Positions 35,702-48,254 of a DNA stretch of 64,000 nt are shown one piece after another. The stretch's first letter is position 1; each line of letters opens with the position of its first letter. Made by a program: the position numbers and the translations under genes. This stretch comes from Pochonia chlamydosporia 170 (Eukaryota > Ascomycota > Sordariomycetes > Hypocreales > Clavicipitaceae). The stretch covers positions 4,030,001 to 4,094,000 of the forward strand of contig NC_035791.1 of the NCBI RefSeq assembly GCF_001653235.2. The letters run 5' to 3'. The notes under the pieces were generated by a model. The model was given only the letters and a program-made list of their open reading frames with translations, was not told the DNA's origin and made no database searches.

Positions 35702-37696
35702 TCATGTATTATTGTCATTTCTCATAGACATTGTAGCCCGGACGCCTTTGCTATCCAAGCTAGCCACTGCAACGAAAAAGTCTCGCTTGCAAACAATGTC
35801 GTCGAGTGTCGTTTCGTAAAGATCCCAATCGAACTGGCGGACAAGAGTTGCTGTGGTGAGGTAAATCTCCGCATGCGCGAGGCTGCGGAGGTGGTCAGCG
35901 GAGTTTCCGAGAGCTGAATTTGAGCAGACAGAACCAGGTTCCACCCCTCAACATGTGTTACGGTGATAATACACTGAACGAATAAGAGATATACGAGAGT
36001 GACTCATAGTGGAAAACGACTGGGATCGGATATTTGAAGCACTTCGAACTTACTTGATTCCCAAGCATTGCCGGCTGCCTTTGCCAAAGTTGACAAGATA
36101 TCTATCTAACCTGCTGTCCTTTTCGCCGGATTCAAGCCACCGCTCTGGTCGAAATTCTTGTGGCTCAGGGAACACGGAGGGATGCATCAAAATAAAATAC
36201 GGCGTCTGTGAGATTGGAGTCTGCTCCCGGATCACCTGGTTAGCATGATTCGTTATTTATACCTTGATTGGACGTTGCCTGTACTTACGCCAGCGGGTAT
36301 TGTGTACTCCTTATATCTGATGTCCTGGCGAGCAACACGAGGCAACCGGGTAGTAACTCCATAGGAAAGTCGAAGGGCTTCTTTGATAACAGCAGTCTGC
36401 GTCCAACGATTAGTTACTTGATGTCAGTACTGTTAGCAATAAGGAGCAGGGTGTACCAAATACGGGAGCTGTTGCAACTCAACCCATGATGGAACAGAAG
36501 CAGAATCAGGAATGGCTCGCTGTAATTCCTCCCGTAGCTTCGTGAGGATGCTTGGCTTCTGTCGTAGGTAGAAGAATAGACGAGCCAGCGTTTGCGCAGT
36601 TGTTTCAGATCCAGCGCCAGTGAGAATTTGGCCCTCGTCACACAGTCTTTGGAGAGTCTTTTCCCTCTCAGGTAAGTCGCTATCTCGCAAAGTATGGAAG
36701 ATAGTTCTGGTGGACGCTTCTTTATCACCCGATAGCGATATGTCGTCTTTTCGATCTAGGATGGGCTTTACACGTTCTTCTACACCTGCTTGCCACCGCA
36801 GCAAGAAACCCAGAGGAGGGTTCAACGCGGTCACGAATGAGATTGGAAGCCGCTTCATCAACGGCAACATCCATGGGAACTGTCGCCCAAGTGCGCCGCC
36901 CTCAAATGCGCTAATGATTGTCTGCTTCCACTCCAGCTTGAAATCTGCTTCGTCGAGATATTTGGGATCGAGGGCAAAGCTATAGTCACAAATGATATCC
37001 ATGGTCAAGGCCATGAAGGCAACATCAAGTCGGACAACCTCTCCGGACTTTGCCAAGGCGCTCAATCGGGAAGATAATTTGTCTACTTTCGATCTGATTA
37101 AAGGCTCGAGTTTGCTGACAGATCGGGCAGAGAAGAAGGGGTTGAGTGCTCCCCGACGAAGGCGATGCAGCTCGTGAGGGATGGTGGAAAAGCTGCTGCC
37201 ATCAGCCCCAGCAAGGTTTGTCCACCATTTGTATTTGTCCAACTTTTTGGTATGGACGTAGAGCTCGTCGTAGAATTCGGGGTCATTGATGTGGATTTCG
37301 TATGGGTTGATGCGCACACAAGGGCCTATTGGGTGAGAATGATTAGCATGTCGCATTTGGTCAAATATGCCGTTGGTCGTCCCAAAATAGTAATCACAAC
37401 ACCAAAATGGTGTGTGTATATGCTCAAAATGAAACAGGCAAGCCTGCTTCACATATCAACTCCCTCTATGCACCACCCAACTTACCATATTGCCGGTGCA
37501 TATCCTCGATGCGCCAGACAAAGGTGCCACGACAAACCACATCATAGTAAAACTCGGCCCAGAGCGACACTGCTGCCCATTTAGGTCCGGGAAATTTGGC
37601 CAAAGGGGAAAGAAACAATCGCCATAGCAAAATAATGAGGGCATAAGCGACCGCCGCCGAGGCAATCAGCAACAAGTTTGCCGGCCAGTTGAACAT
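35702..37696 (-). CDS. Cytochrome P450 monooxygenase, trichodiene-oxygenase-like group (516 aa)
   Basis: ER-anchored haem monooxygenase of the fungal secondary-metabolism type. Five exons: 37696-37486, 37325-36457, 36396-36289, 36235-36054 and 35882-35702; introns of 160, 60, 53 and 171 bp all keep frame. An N-terminal membrane anchor (residues 8-28) is followed by the hinge FPGPKWAA. The I-helix has AGSETTAQT, the K-helix ExxR is Glu366/Arg369 (IKEALRLSYG), the PERF region is FRPERW, and the haem loop is FGKGSRQCLG with Cys453. The last join restores GINLAHAEIYL right after the haem loop, confirming the 171-bp intron. It resembles Tri4/CYP58-like sequences in its N-terminal wording, but the substrate is unknown. 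Its tandem position with the reductase suggests a shared small pathway. Confidence 0.9.
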
Positions 37697-39854
37697 TGTA
37701 CGTTGTTTGTCGCCTACGCCATGGGAGTTTCCGCTTCAGAATCCGGGACCATGGTCTTGGATGGAAGTGATGATGGGGTTTGCAGATCAAAGGGTTCGTC
37801 ACTTTGATGTCTGGTACGAGACTGGCTGCAGCCATGGCAGCTTGACAAATGGAACCGGGTCATTCGGTGATTTCCTCCCCGGTGAACATGGCTTGACTTT
37901 GACCCGTTTATTCTTCTCTTTATCCTGTACCGAGGCCAAGCAATAGTACCAATCGTACCAATAGCCAATATTCATGAAATGGCTGCGTTTCGGTCGCCAT
38001 TATCTGAGGGGCAGTTTGGGCAGTTGTCTAGACTTCATCAACCCTTGGCTGTCAGGTCAGCCTGTGGAACAACTAGTGACTGGAACAGCATGGATGTGCA
38101 GCCCCAATTCACAGTCTTCCAGCACCCTTGTAGGTTGGTTTGTTGGAAATGGTGTTGCTGAACAATAAGCTGGCATTGACATCAACTCCTACTACCACAA
38201 TACCCAACTTCTCCATCGAACAGTGCTGCTGCTCTGCATGAGACTTCCCTTAATAGGTTAACTGCGTATTGCTTTCCATCGTGTTAAGTCGGTTCCCCTG
38301 GATATAGGTGGTCTGATATATTGGCGGTAAACGACTTGAGCATTCAGTTTTAATTCAAGACGTTTGGCTTCGAACTAGAAGGCGTCAGCAAGCCAATGTT
38401 TGCGCTATTGCTAGCCCCTACACCTCCATTATGACGACACGTCGGTGCCAAAGACTAATCGAGTTATTCCCAAACAGGGTACAAGCCAAACCCCGGTAGT
38501 TTTCCGCCAAACAGCATTCCGAACGTGGTATTCAGACCCGCAAGTCCCCAGGACAAGGCTTTGGGACCAGTTGCTAGTGGCTCCATGTCGACCAGCTTGC
38601 AGGTCAAAGTTGGTGCCGGATGGCTGAGCCGTTGAAGAAATGCAGGCGATGCGCGTGGTCAATGTTAGCCGGAACCCACAAAGTATTGGCCTCGAAGAAT
38701 TCATGAGGCTTCTCTGTGAGATTCCAGGGAGGCATTGGTCTGTAATTGAGGTGAAAACTGAACATACCTAGGTAGACAGTGGTGTCTACTGACATGTCTC
38801 AGCCACTTTCGAAACTTCTGGGGTACATACACCTGGGTGCCTGTAGGTTTCACGGAGTACAGAGTTCCCAAATCCATGGTAGTCGGCGAACCACAGGGAG
38901 AAGAAGGCTTCGAGAAATACGGCGAGCTTTTTCGGGGACGAATCATTCCATCCATGGTGTGAGTTAGCTTCATGTTTGGCCACAGAGTTCAGCTCATTGC
39001 ACGGCTAGTGACAACGTTGAGGCAACGATACAATGTATTTGGACTTGGTCCCACCAAACAGGATCAATCGATGCTCGATACATTCAAGGTTTGGTGTTCA
39101 GTGAGAGTCTGTCCAGCCAGTCCACCTTGTGGCCGGATGTCGCTTCCTTTCGACTCGGCTGGTTCATCTCCGGCCATCCGTTCCCATAAGTCACATCCAC
39201 CCGTTCGCTCCTTCCATTGATAAACCTTCACAGCCACGCACGTGTGTTGATCTGATCTGGTGCTACTCAAGGGAGCAAGTTCCTTTTCTCAAACTTTGTG
39301 ATTGATGATCGCGAAACCCAAGTCCGTCCGCTCAGGCTAAAACAACAAACACATACCATCTCCCTCAACCATCTTTCGCCAAGCTCAGCGCGGAGGACCA
39401 GCAGGAGCATTTATTGTGGATGGACTCTCGCTTCTAGACTCACCAAAGCCCCCAATATTACCACCTAGTCCCTACATGCGGACCAGGGCTGTTTGTCACC
39501 TATTGTCTCCATCGAGGACTACTGGACTAATAAGCGACCACAGACAGACTGTTGCTCTACGTCGTACTGGTTCATCCCTCCTTCATCAATAACACGTCCC
39601 AGCTGACCCCAGTTTCTGTGGCGTGCTCTCTCCATCCGGTTATCTCAACTCTAAACCGATCCCTTAGCCCCAGGTCTGCGTCGGCTCGCTCAAAAGCCTG
39701 AGTCTGGGCTACTTCACTCGACCACGATCCTGCTCCCTATTCTTCGGCCCTGTGCCAGATGTGCTTCTGCTGGACTCCTCGAGGCTACTCGTCTGTATGC
39801 TGGCTCGAGGCTGACAGATAGCATATCCACTAACAGCCAATTTGACGAGCGAAA
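37697..39854. other. Gene-poor intergenic region (2.2 kb)
   Basis: Upstream of both the P450 (minus) and the methyltransferase (plus). Only short conflicting open frames. The stretch from about 39340 to 39850 is pyrimidine-rich and probably holds the promoter and a long 5' UTR of the methyltransferase. No repeat or RNA gene recognised. Confidence 0.45.
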
Positions 39855-41153
39855 ATGACTGACAACTCTAAGAGTGGCGGTCTTTCTGCGTCGCATACCT
39901 CCGATGCTCATGTGCCGATACAAGTAGAGGCCGAAGTACGTGCGCTTTTGTTCCCCCAAATTAGCAATACTTGTATTTGTGATGTCGTCTTCCCTCGTTT
40001 CAACCTAATGGATGTTGGCTTTGCCTTACCGTGGCAGTGGCTGGGAACTTGTCGCTAATGGTTACGCTCGAATAGTCCGACGATGCAGCAAGTGATTCAT
40101 ATTCCAACTATTCAGAGGCGGAATCAGAAACTACGAGTTTGCGATCCTCAATCTTCGAATATACTTACGAAAATGGCCGGCGATATCACGCCTATCGAGC
40201 CGGGCAATATCTCCTCCCCAATGACGAGATGGAGCAAGACCGACTGGACATGACACACCACGTTTTCAGATTAACGCTGGACGGAGAGCTCTGTATAACA
40301 AAGCTTGACCAACCCCATGAAATTCTGGACATCGGGACAGGAACAGGCATGTGGGTATGTGTGCTGCGACTTGACCCTTCTATCAAGGACTACGAAAAAT
40401 GAGGGGACGGGAGAGTTCATAACCTACCATCCTACTGACATGAAGTATTTTGCTAGGCGATAGAGATGGGGGATCTGTATCCGTCAGCAGAAGTTATAGG
40501 AACGGATCTGAGTCCCATTCAAGTGGAGTGGTGCGTACTAATTGTGTAGTACGCCCGAACACAAATGAAAGAAAATACTGACAATGACTAGGGTTCCCCC
40601 AAATGTCCAGTTCGAAATAGACGACGCCACTTTGGAGTGGACATTCCCTTTGAACCACTTCGACTTCATTCACGCAAGGACTCTCGCAGGCGCAATTAGA
40701 GATTGGCCGGCGCTCATCGCGCAATGCTTCAGACATGTCAAACCAGGTGGCAAGGTCGAAATATCGGAAGGGCGTGCCGACTTTTTCTGCGATGACGGCT
40801 CATTGACTGAAGATACGGCTACATACAGATGGCTCACGGAATTCAGGCGACTTGCCGCACCACTTGGCTTTGATATCGCACCACATTTACCAAATATGTT
40901 GAAAGATGCTGGTTTTGCCGACGTTGCGTATACCCAAAAGATCGTACCGCTCGGGACATGGCCCAAAGACCCTGCTTTGAAAGAACTTGGTCGTTGGTTC
41001 CGACTGCAATTTCTCGACATGGCCCTCGAGTCATATAGTCTTGCCTTGTTTACCCGCATGGGAGGATGGACAAATGAAGAAGCACAGGTTTTGTTTGCCA
41101 TGGTCAGAAATGAGCTGAAAACCAACAGAATTCATGTTTACACATACACGTGA
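39855..41153 (+). CDS. LaeA-like class I SAM-dependent methyltransferase (331 aa)
   Basis: Methyltransferase of the large fungal TAM/LaeA-like family. Exons are 39855-39935, 40076-40354, 40457-40530 and 40592-41153, with introns of 140, 102 and 61 bp. The disordered Ser-rich N-terminus is followed by the signature FEYTYENGRRYHAY. SAM motif I is ILDIGTGTGMWAIEMGD (from about residue 110) and is split by an intron after the Trp. Next come the acidic motif II (VIGTDLSPIQ) and WVPPNVQFEIDD. Motif IV/post I is FDFIHARTLAG, and HVKPGGKVEI is also typical. The stop at 41153 truncates the usual C-terminal strand after HVYTYT; a further small exon cannot be excluded because GTGAGT follows immediately. 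Members act on small molecules or regulate metabolite clusters; the role here is unknown. Confidence 0.88.
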
Positions 41154-42150
41154 GTGTTAAGATTATGGCAACAGAGAAAGTTTTCAGCTAATTTGAGGGT
41201 AGGGCTTTTATCACTGGGACAAAGCCTACAGATGGATGACAAAATACGTGTCAACTGGTACAATCGGCAAACGACGACCACTAGCTCGATCCGTCCAGAA
41301 ATTCGGACAACTCTCCAGCCTTTTTACCATCAAATATTTGTTATGGGAATGACGACGAAGATGCACACCGACCTAGCACTAAGTTGCCGACGTCGCAGCT
41401 TGCTAGGAGCAGGCAGGCACAAAAACCCTCTAACCCCACGCTCTTCCGTCGGCGCCTTTGGCATACATACTACGTGACGAGTGGGCTTTTGGATATTTCA
41501 AGCTCTCAACTGAACCTTGCGAAGCTCGAGTCCGTTAGTTCAAGCGTCTGGTGTTGCAAGCTGGACTAGCTTCAAATATGGTGCCAAAGAACACGGTTTC
41601 TCAGTACGACTTTCGATGAATATACAATATCCTATCTCCTGACATGGGGGACATAACACTTAGGGGAAACAAATACACTACGGCTCGCTGCCATCCTTAT
41701 CGGAAAGAAGTATGCTGTGGACGATCCATCCAAACGAGCAGGGGCCTGGGCAGGTATGGAGGAAGGGCCAGTCGAGCATAACTCTCTTAGCTCCCTCGGG
41801 AGTTTTTACAATTTCTATGACTACCTAGGTAGTGTACATATCATCGCCAATACACCATGCGCGACATTCATGATTTGCGGATGCCAAGTGAGGCCAAATA
41901 AAGAAGTTCACCGGCGGCTTTCACTTGCATTGTTTAAATTGTAAGCTGAGAAAGGATGAGTTTGTGACTCAATGTAATTTCTTGGTCCACATACGTAATG
42001 TGTCGATCTGGTAATCGTATCTTTACTCAGTCCAGAGTTGCTTGGCAATAACATGTACACCCTTAAACTCTTTCTGGAGCGAAAAACGCCGCAAGTCTAG
42101 ACGCCAGTCAGCAACACGCCCGATAGTTATCAACGCGAATCTCATGTCTC
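41154..42150. other. Convergent intergenic region (997 bp)
   Basis: 3' flanks of the methyltransferase and of the exchanger gene. No gene, repeat or RNA seen. Confidence 0.45.
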
Positions 42151-44267
42151 TTACCCTATGATACCATAGCAAGCACACATCAAAGCACCCTTCAAGCCAC
42201 TAGTCTTCAATGTGCTACTGTTACTATTCAATATCAACAGATTCACCAACAGCACCGTGCCAACCAAAACGGTCATCTCGAAGATATTAAAAGTCAAGGA
42301 AAACTCGACTTGTAATACCCAGCCAGCGATCACAATCAGCGGTGCCAAGCAGAGGGCGATTTGAATGGACGAGCCAACAGCAACAGCAATTGCGAGGTCC
42401 AGCTTATTCGCAATCGCAACAGTCACCACTGTGACGTACTCTGAGATGTTGCCCACAATAGGCAGAATAATGAGACCAATGAATGTATGTGACAACCCGC
42501 TCTGCTGCGTTACATCGTCGATAGAAGTGACAAGAAGTTCGGCATTCATCGACATCAGGATCGACGAAAGGGCTAGCATGATCACTGATATTACAATTTC
42601 GACAATCGACCCTACAGGGGCATGCGACCCATTGAGTTCGTAGTCGCTAATATGTCGGTTATCCCTCAGAAGTTGTAATGATGTCAGGCCGGATCTTGCG
42701 AAAATTCGCTGATCTCTGCTCATTGATGACTCGCGGCTGATTTGCCGTCCGCTTGAAGCCCATGAGATGGAACGACCATGCCGGCTGGCGTGCATCAGTG
42801 GAAGATGTGAGTTTGGCACAGAACGTGTTGTGTCGGTTTCGAAACTGCGTCGTAGTCCTCGAGGGCGACGAGCGTCAGGACCTTCGTCGTCGTCACTATC
42901 GGCATCAGAGGTGAGTGAGCCGAGTTCGAACCTATTCGCGTCTCTTGTGACGCCGTTGTCCGCCGACAGGGCTGCATTCTCATCTGCAAATCGAATCGTA
43001 CGAGGAGGTAGCACAAATGGTGTTACATTCCCAGTCCTACCAAGTTCGGAATGAAGGTCATCCTGCTGGCCTCTTTCGCCATTGAACGTCACGCGATAAT
43101 AGTCGTCTTTGAATGGACCCTTGTTGGTTCTGACCTCGTGGATGAGGTAAATCACGTATATGCCAAGAACGAGAAGCGAAGATATTCGAGTCATCTTCAA
43201 GACAATACTTGCTGTTTCCTCTGCATGATCAAAGGCTCTGTCAAAGGCACTCTATGTGGTATTAGTATTCAGCCACGTTTTAATGAAAGGAGGCGAATGA
43301 GGGCAACTTACAGGCATGATAAAGGTAAATACGGAAACGAACAGCAAGCACGCTAAAAGTTGTGCTTCTGTCGTGTTATACAGTGGAATTGATCCGCCAG
43401 CGCTTGCTGCTAGGAGTGCCGATCCAAGAATTAGAAGCAAATTGACGAGAATGGATCCTAGAAGCGAAGCCTGAACAACACGGACGTGATTTTCGGCCAG
43501 GGCAACTCTATTTCCAGTTAGTTGCAGACAAACTAGATGCGGTCACATTTCTCCGAACCTACATTCTATAATCCAATTCATTAGCTTAAATTTCTCATTT
43601 TCAGGGGGTCGAGGCGCTTACAAGAGAATCAACTCCACTAGATTACCAAGGGTGATATTCAGCAAAGCCCCCAATGTGTCACCTGAGTGAGCAGCGATGC
43701 GCTCAGTGGCATCTGTCAGTATTGCCGAAAGTGGAATAATGGCGATTCCGTTCAAGATAAATATGGTCAATGAACCTGCTTCCACAAAGTAACAAGCCAA
43801 ACCTATGGGGACAAACACCAAGAGGAGGTTCACCCGTGATGAGACCAAGATGCCATACACGACATCAGTCGTTGCATTATACCAGGTGTCATGGTTTGAT
43901 GCGCCTAAATTCTCTTCACTGGGCGGTTGACGGGGTGCTTCGGTGTATCCGGTTCGTCTCGAGCGGAAGCCGATGGTAGTTGATTGGAGTTTATTGTTCA
44001 TACGACTGACAACTTTTCAGATATAATTGGCACGTTAGCTAATGTCAACGGTTTTAAAAGGCTTTTGTATTTTAACAAACCTCTGCCGAGCCAATTTAAG
44101 GGGGATTTTGGTAGGGATTTGAAGTCAGAGACAGATGGCAGATCCAGCCCGTCAACGACACCACTCCGTCCGCCCGGATGGTCGTCATCACCGTCACCCT
44201 CGTTAATATACAAGCCACTGGTAGTCTGGCCATTTTCGAGGGCATTATGAGACACCGCTTCGTCCAT
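42151..44267 (-). CDS. CAX-type vacuolar Ca2+/H+ exchanger (624 aa)
   Basis: Cation/proton antiporter of the CaCA superfamily, predicted in vacuolar or other endomembranes, sequestering Ca2+. Four exons: 44267-44081, 44012-43622, 43507-43312 and 43251-42151 (introns of 68, 114 and 60 bp), all in frame. The two alpha-repeat signatures are present: GNLVELILL in the first half and GNISEYVTVVTVAIANK in the second. HVRVVQASLLGSIL follows the first repeat. Between the halves lies an unusually long hydrophilic loop (about 200 residues) with an acidic SDADSDDDEGPDARR patch and Arg/Ser-rich stretches that could be phosphorylated. The N-terminal exon is the least certain part: translation could start at the ATG at 44001 instead, removing about 66 residues. 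Confidence 0.88.
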
Positions 44268-45091
44268 AAATTATCCAAATGCAGAATGCAGAGCCAATAA
44301 TTTAAAGTGAATCCTAAGCGTGCTTGCAGAAGCGTTGGTAATTGTGTTCAAGACGCACGAGGCAACGTGAGGACGGTGACACAAAGAGTTTAAATGAGAT
44401 ATACTTTGCTTGCATAATAGTAACACCACCATCGTAATGTCCGTCATCATCTTTTAGCCGGACATGGATTTCGTACCCAAGAAGCGGCCACACCCACCAG
44501 CCGCGTGGGGAGTCAACATCCAGGCAATCGCGCTTCCTTCTTGGGTGTATTACATTAAATATTGAGCTGACAGGCACTAGGGTATATTGACAGCCTGCAA
44601 TTGATCAGGCGCATGGTATGGAAGCGGAGTCGTCGGGAGGGAGCCATTTGAGATGTAAAGTGATATGGCCGAAGAAGGGGTAGAGTCGCGTGCGACTTCG
44701 GACCTATTCCCATTGACAGGTTGAGGTCTACGAATCCATCCAATGAATCATGAAGATTATATCTTGGCATGAACAGTTGGATAGAATTACAGCCTGTGGT
44801 GAAAAGTATTTGCCCACATCCAAGTATACACCACATATCGCGATATATCGTAGCACACAACGATATGCGATACCTTTACCAGTGTGAGTAATTTTGACCC
44901 CCCACAGTACGTACTAGTAGATCGTTGTGGCCGAGTTTGTGTTGTGGGTGATCGTTGAGTGGCCGATTGGGAAACTTTCCCTGCAAGACGAAGTGGGATT
45001 TCCAGATCGCATAACCTCGAGTGTTATAGATCTTTTTGATACACGAAGGCGAGTTCCCGTCAACGCAGTGAAATACTCTACACCCAGCTCC
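44268..45091. other. Intergenic region (824 bp)
   Basis: Upstream of the exchanger and 3' flank of the ankyrin-protease gene. No gene seen. Confidence 0.4.
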
Positions 45092-47632
45092 TCATCCAGG
45101 CAGCCGGAAAGCCTGCGATATTGCACTAAGAATCTGCAAAGGATTCGCATTCGGGTTCTCCTCCCACATCAGCTTCGGAGAAAGAACCTTGAGACCATTT
45201 CGATCTCGACAGATTTGCTCCAACAGCCGCCCCATTCCCCGCGTACTCCGCAGTCTGCGCTCCTTGGATCGATCCAGCCATTCTCGCTTCTGTCCCGGTG
45301 ACCAGTGATTCGTCGTATTCAGAAACGCAAGGACCATGGCCGCCATGCCGACAGCAACGGGGGTGGAAACCGACGTCCCGCTCATTTTGCGATATCCTCC
45401 GCCGAGATTTGTTGGCCATTGACTACACACGTCTTCGCCGTGGGTTATAAAGACGGGTAAGTCTCTGTTACCGCTTGGCGCAAACCGCGAAAGGGTGTTT
45501 TGCTCGTCGCCGGATGTGACGCATATGGCCAGGTCACGGTCTCGAGCGGGCCATGAGATGGCTTCTCGGTTGCCGTGGTTGGCTGCGGCGGCAAAGACTA
45601 TTATTCCTTTGTGGTTTGCATCCTCCAGTGCTTGAGTTAGGTCGTAGGAGCTTTCATATGAAAATCCTAAAGAGAGGTTGATGATATCGACGCCTTGGTC
45701 TATCGCCCACTGTAATGCCTCCTCGACTGGCCTTCGACCCTTTCTTCTTGTTCTCTCACTCTTAGAATCGCTGTGTGCTGATGTGCTGAGGCTTTCGCTG
45801 GAACTTGTCTTTGCGATATACAACTCTGCCCTGGGAGCAATTGCTAGAATTATACCAGCAATGTGTGTTCCATGGCCAACTGTATCTTGTACGTCCTCCT
45901 CTTCACCAGGGCCACCAATGAAGTTCCTGCATGCTTTGATCCTGTCTCTTTGTGGCCGCTCGGTCAACTTACTGGCAACACGCTGCCCGATTTTAGTATG
46001 TCGCCGCGGTGGAAGTCGAAAGTCCTCATGTGCCAGGTCGATGCCGGTGTCAAGAATCGCGATTTTCACGGGACCAGACCACTCGGGACTGCTCTTGTTG
46101 TTGTCGTCTTCGGGACTCCATTGGATTCTTTCGTACCAAGTTCGCTCTAAATCTTGGAAGAGCTTCTCTATGGTTCCCGAGCTGTCAAGAGTGTAAGTCA
46201 TTATGTAAAGTACAAGTAAGGGAGGAACCAACTTTTTTGGTGATGAATCTGAAGAAGTAGCTGTTGTCGCATCGCTTAAAGCGTAAAGTTCCCCTATTCA
46301 CGCATATTAGCCAGCTAAGAACAAACAAACCGCAATCGGATGTAGGAAATATGAATCACCTTCCAGCTCAGAACTGTCACTTCTCGCTGGCGAAGGATCT
46401 CTACTCGGGCCAGGCCGCTTCGGAACATGCAGCGTACTAGTCGATGATTCAGGGCTATTCTTTTGGCTATTCTTTTCGGCCCGGGGGACCATATCTCTGG
46501 GAACATGTCGAAAGGTTGGCAGCAGGTTGACCAAAGTGTCACCATGCCGACTAGCCAATGTCGCAGCATCGTAGCCATCGCTACTCTGCAGCATAGTGTT
46601 GGGTTTATACAACAATAGAACTTTGAGGACTTCAACATGATTATACTTGGATGCCAGCATGACAGGGGTCCATTTCCCTTTTGTCAGGCAATTGACATCC
46701 GCGCCATGCTTAAGGAGGGTTCGGGCAGCTTCAGTCGATCCAAATTTCGTCGCAGTATGCAGCGGTTGCCATCCACTTTCATTCTTGGCCAGAACTAGAC
46801 GATGATCCATGTGTAATAGGTAAATCAAGGCCCCTGCCATGCCTTTCTCAGCAGCTTTGTGCATGGCCTTGGGCAAGTTCGGGTTGACTAAATCGCCATC
46901 GATGCAAGACAGGAACTGAGGCTTAGCCTCTGCCGTGTTACACTTCAACATGTGTTGGAACTTGTGGCGATCCTCCTTTTGAAACTTAATCATAATGTCT
47001 TCCGGCGATATGCCCAGGTTATTCTTGGCACGGGATGATGCTCCATGCAACAGCAGTAGACCAGCGGCCGTCAGACACTGGAATCTGACAGCAAGGTGCA
47101 ATGCTGTGTCTCCATCGAGGGTTTTGGCATTGCAGTTTGCCCCTTTATGAAGCAGTTGCAAAATGATATTCGGGGATTTGAGTTCAGCTGCGGCGAGATG
47201 GAGGGCAGTCCATCGCTTTCGGTTATCTGACTTGACGTCGTCTCTGGTTTGAGCTTCAAGATCTGCACCGCGCTGCAACAAAATGGCAACAACTTCCCTC
47301 TGTCCAGCCTCAACCGCAAGCATGAGAGCCGACCATCCCCAGCGAGTGGCTGTTATGGCATTGATATCAGCGCCTTTGTCGAGAAGCTCAACCACGAGAC
47401 TTCGCATCCCCAGCTGCGCGGCGTTATGGAGTGGCAAGCGACCCTTTTTCCTGCCCCTGTAGTCTTTGACACTGATGCAATCTTCAGGGTATAATTTGAG
47501 GAGCTCCTTTGCGAGGTTTGATGACTTTTGTGAGATGGCCAAGTGAATCGCAGCGCCTCTGTCCTCCTTCGTGTCGTCGGGTTTCAGGCTGTTAGCCCAG
47601 AGAAACTCAGATAGTTCTTTGGAAGGCTGCAT
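45092..47632 (-). CDS. Ankyrin-repeat / subtilisin-like (S8) protease fusion (824 aa)
   Basis: Two exons, 47632-46360 and 46293-45092, separated by a 66-bp intron (GTGATT donor, CTAAT branch site, GAATAG acceptor). Splicing joins what would otherwise look like separate ankyrin and protease genes into one frame (SELEGELYALSDATT at the junction). Residues about 24-390 hold eight or nine ankyrin repeats (for example TALHLAVRF, PLHTATKFGSTEAARTLL). Residues 400-470 are a Ser/Pro-rich linker. The S8 domain follows with a complete triad: Asp506 in ILDTGID, His565 in GHGTHIAG and Ser732 in SGTSVSTP. No signal peptide or pro-domain is visible, so it should act in the cytosol. It is divergent from a gasdermin-like gene; fungal gasdermins are activated by neighbouring proteases such as HET-Q2. 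Ankyrin repeats as sensor and S8 as executioner is inference. The frame is open upstream of 47632 but has no earlier ATG. Confidence 0.9.
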
Positions 47633-48254
47633 TTTCGACAGCTTGGCGACCGAGATGCGCCGGATGGAGGACGAAGAAATTGCCAACGAGTGACGAAAAA
47701 CTGAGTGATAACGTGAGACTCGTCAAGGCAAGCCTCATCGCGACTTTTGCCTACAGCTGATGATCGTGAGGCGGGGGAATTAGCCAATCACTAGTCTGAT
47801 CAGTTGACATCTTACTTGCAGCAAGGATCCGCCTGGCCACAGCCAGGAGGAGTCAGCTTGTGTTCAAACATCATCTGCGGAACGAGAGAAATGCTGTGGT
47901 CAGCTCATGTCATGCAGGAAACTGAAGAGAGCATGACACGTCATCGATGAAAAGGTATTCAGTACCGCGTCCTGCTTCACTTTGCAAATTGTCTCGAACC
48001 CTTAGGCTGACTGCAGTGCCAGACAAGAGACGGCTTACTCTACCCAGGCAGCTGACAAGTTGCCTTGAATCCTCCAGTCTCACGAGCCAAGTTTATTCTT
48101 GCTTGTATCTGTCCCAAATGATTGTTTGACTTGGATACTACACAACACCCACTAAAGAATATTTTACAAACACAGCGTCGATCAGGAAGGCAGCCGCCAT
48201 CTGAACGGCGTAAACGACTAGTTCCCGCGGTCAACAAAGCCACAAAGTCAAACA
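47633..48254. promoter_or_regulatory. Divergent promoter of the protease/gasdermin pair (622 bp)
   Basis: Holds both promoters of a divergent gene pair. I recognise no specific site. A short upstream exon of the ankyrin gene in the 47690-47800 part cannot be ruled out. Confidence 0.5.

Noticed and set aside
45092..46231. A free-standing subtilisin gene starting near 46231
   Set aside because: The start would be a non-ATG codon, and the frame is continuous with the ankyrin exon through a canonical 66-bp intron, so it is the second exon of one gene.
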